The translations under genes and the position numbers were made by a program. Source: a virus. Taken from it: DNA of 20,442 nt. A model generated the notes under the pieces. The model worked only from the letters and a program-made list of their open reading frames with translations. It was not told the origin of the DNA and did not search any database. The stretch covers positions 1 to 20,442 of IMG/VR virus record IMGVR_UViG_3300006190_000937. One strand, 5' to 3'. Positions 19,355-20,442 of the stretch are shown here, piece by piece; the first letter of the stretch is position 1; each line of letters begins with the position of its first letter.

Positions 19355-19857
19355 TAATACAAAGGCAGTTACAATTAGATGATAATGAAATATTAAATCT
19401 AATAGAGAGAGGTGGCGAGTGGAAGAATAGTAGGGTAGTTAATACCAACTATAATGATAAAAGAAAGTCTCAAGATATAACAATACCATTAACAAATGAT
19501 TCTTTTCTTCTTGATAAACTTAAACCATTAGGAATAAAGAGCCTTCCTTCTTTTTGTAAAGTAATAAGATATCGTGAAGGTGATAAGTTTGATAAGCATA
19601 AAGACACCGGAGAGCAATATCAAGAGAGATTCAAAACGTTAGTAATACAACTAAGTACTCCAGAAGAATACACAGGAGGTCAATTAAGAGTATATTATAA
19701 TGATACGTCTATAGAGGCAAATAAAAGTAAATATAATTGTATAATGTTTCCTTCTAATCTAATGCATGAGGCTAGAGCGATAGAGAGTGGAGAAAGAATA
19801 TGTCTTATAATGTGGTTGACAAAAGATATGATGGGGGTGAGCAGGACGATAATATGA
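19351..19857 (+). CDS. 2OG-Fe(II) oxygenase, prolyl 4-hydroxylase-like
   Basis: This is a 168-aa protein. CKVIRYREGDKFDKHKDTG (69-87) contains the canonical H-x-D (H83, D85). TLVIQLSTPEEYTGGQLRVYY is the core strand with G-G-x-L. CIMFPSNLMHEARAIESGERICLIMWL (130-156) gives the distal H139 and R149. It is a complete small P4H-type domain. It is the third superfamily member in the window and the only one of the two complete copies with a textbook H-x-D. Last convincing gene of the P5 operon; nothing downstream is coupled to it. Confidence 0.83.
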   Translation: MIIQRQLQLDDNEILNLIERGGEWKNSRVVNTNYNDKRKSQDITIPLTNDSFLLDKLKPLGIKSLPSFCKVIRYREGDKFDKHKDTGEQYQERFKTLVIQLSTPEEYTGGQLRVYYNDTSIEANKSKYNCIMFPSNLMHEARAIESGERICLIMWLTKDMMGVSRTII

Positions 19858-20442
19858 TGAGGGAGGGGGGCGTTTCCTCTCGCACGAAGTGCCCACGCGC
19901 AATATTGATGAATAGTCCACTCTAACACAACAAAACCTACTACAATATAGGCCAATATAATCAATCTCTTCTATAAATAAGAACGTATCTAATGAATGGA
20001 TGACTGAGGCTAATAGTGGATATAAGACACTAGTAGTTAGTGCAGCAGCTACTATTTAAACCTATGGAGAGAGGGTCTTAACCATGTGTATTACCATAGC
20101 GTATATGTAGTAAGATATAAGTATATATTGATATAGAGATATACACATATAAATATAGAGAGATATATAGGTTGTATATAAGATACACGGTAGAGCGTAG
20201 GGTAGAAAGATAGGTAGATACAGGCCTGCATGCCCCTCTGTTCATTTTTTTCTATATAGCAAACCTTAAAATGTGATATCCGGACCCGGTCATATAGGCA
20301 CCATATAAAAGAATGTAAGGAATATAGGGGATCCTTCCGGATAATGTAATAAGGTTAAAATAACTATAAGAATAGTTGGTAACGATGAATGGACCTAACC
20401 AAGGATAAAGGTAAGGATACCGGAATAAGAGGGGGTAAAGGG
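19858..20442. other. 585-base right-end region without a credible gene
   Basis: All plus-strand ATG frames here are very short. It begins with a G-rich tract (GGGAGGGGGG) and a GCAC-GAA-GTGC mini-hairpin (19881-19891). A TA/GATATA-rich low-complexity stretch follows (about 20100-20190), then a run of seven Ts (20245-20251) after a weak GGC/GCC stem, three CCGGA-containing sites, and an orphan AAATAACT-N8-AGTTG dyad (20358-20378). A minus-strand 55-codon frame runs through the TA repeats and reads as low-complexity Tyr/Ile. It may be a regulatory, replication-origin or genome-end region. Confidence 0.45.
20358..20378 (+). promoter_or_regulatory. Orphan copy of the AAATAACT-N8-AGTTG dyad
   Basis: AAATAACT (20358-20365), ATAAGAAT, AGTTG (20374-20378). 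This is the same element as at P1, P4 and P5, but TATATTTA is not found at the expected position 20 bases after TTG, and no gene begins within the window after it. Confidence 0.5.

Noticed and set aside
19695-19964. 89-codon minus-strand hydrophobic frame over the end of the last oxygenase
   Set aside because: Two-thirds of it is the antisense of conserved oxygenase strands. Hydrophobic content is expected from that, and no promoter box is seen. The part outside the oxygenase gene alone is too short to judge.
20081-20248. 55-codon minus-strand frame in the TA-rich right end
   Set aside because: It is open only because TA/GATATA repeats read as Tyr and Ile; low complexity without a protein-like pattern.

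Overview
The window looks like part of a lytic bacteriophage genome whose host is probably a marine member of the Bacteroidetes. Evidence for a phage: it is AT-rich; nearly all genes lie on one strand with 1-8 base overlaps (ATGA and TAATG junctions); and it carries a DUF932 protein, an exported lysozyme-like protein, an HNH endonuclease, Hint (intein-like) proteins, several 2OG-Fe(II) oxygenases, a SET-domain protein and many very small ORFs. Evidence for the host: seven promoter-like sites share a TTG box, exactly 20 bases, then TATATTTA or TATCTTTG, which matches the Bacteroidetes -33/-7 (TTG / TAnnTTTG) pattern. A predicted lipoprotein also has the LTSC-SKDE kind of lipobox common in that phylum. 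No capsid, tail, terminase or polymerase gene is in view, so phage morphology and lineage are not settled here.

Layout. 1-437: 3' end of a 2OG-Fe(II) oxygenase. 438-2308: promoter P1, a DksA/TraR-like zinc-finger protein, an HNH nuclease, a 52-aa basic protein and an exported lysozyme-like protein. 2297-3791: promoters P7 and P2 with two small conserved-looking proteins, a DUF932 protein and a 29-aa membrane peptide. 3857-6786: the Hint block. It holds a 751-aa protein with an ATP-grasp-like N-terminus and three successive Hint modules (the first degenerate), a 47-aa protein, and a separate Hint paralogue in which every recognisable processing residue is replaced. 6788-7408: a lipoprotein. 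7445-12140: a long tightly packed operon of small-molecule or macromolecule modification genes (two methyltransferases, a SET protein, a zinc-ribbon/cupin fusion, a ferredoxin-NADP reductase-like flavoenzyme) interleaved with small membrane and coiled-coil proteins. 12186-12422: one membrane protein on the opposite strand, convergent with that operon and separated from it by a bidirectional terminator. 12430-15004: promoters P3 and P4 and a set of small acidic proteins, a coiled-coil protein and a SWIM zinc-finger protein. 15084-19857: promoter P5 and a second long operon (papain/C39-fold protein with a clamp-binding-like tail, a class I methyltransferase, two 2OG-Fe(II) oxygenases, membrane and outer-membrane-like proteins). 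19858-20442: no credible gene.

Regulation. Several transcription units start with one module: an AAATAACT-N8-AGTTG dyad (four of seven promoters, one with a single mismatch), the 20-base spacer, TATATTTA, then AAAGGTTAT directly before or close to the start codon. This suggests one co-ordinated class of phage genes read by host-type RNA polymerase, possibly under a DNA-binding regulator that recognises the dyad.

Most worth following up: the Hint block (ATP-grasp-like enzyme, degenerate plus two intact Hint modules, and a dead free-standing paralogue), the promoter/dyad/AAAGGTTATG module, the lipoprotein as a candidate superinfection-exclusion factor, and a C-terminal QLKLF clamp-binding-like motif. 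All identifications were made by reading motifs; no database search was run.
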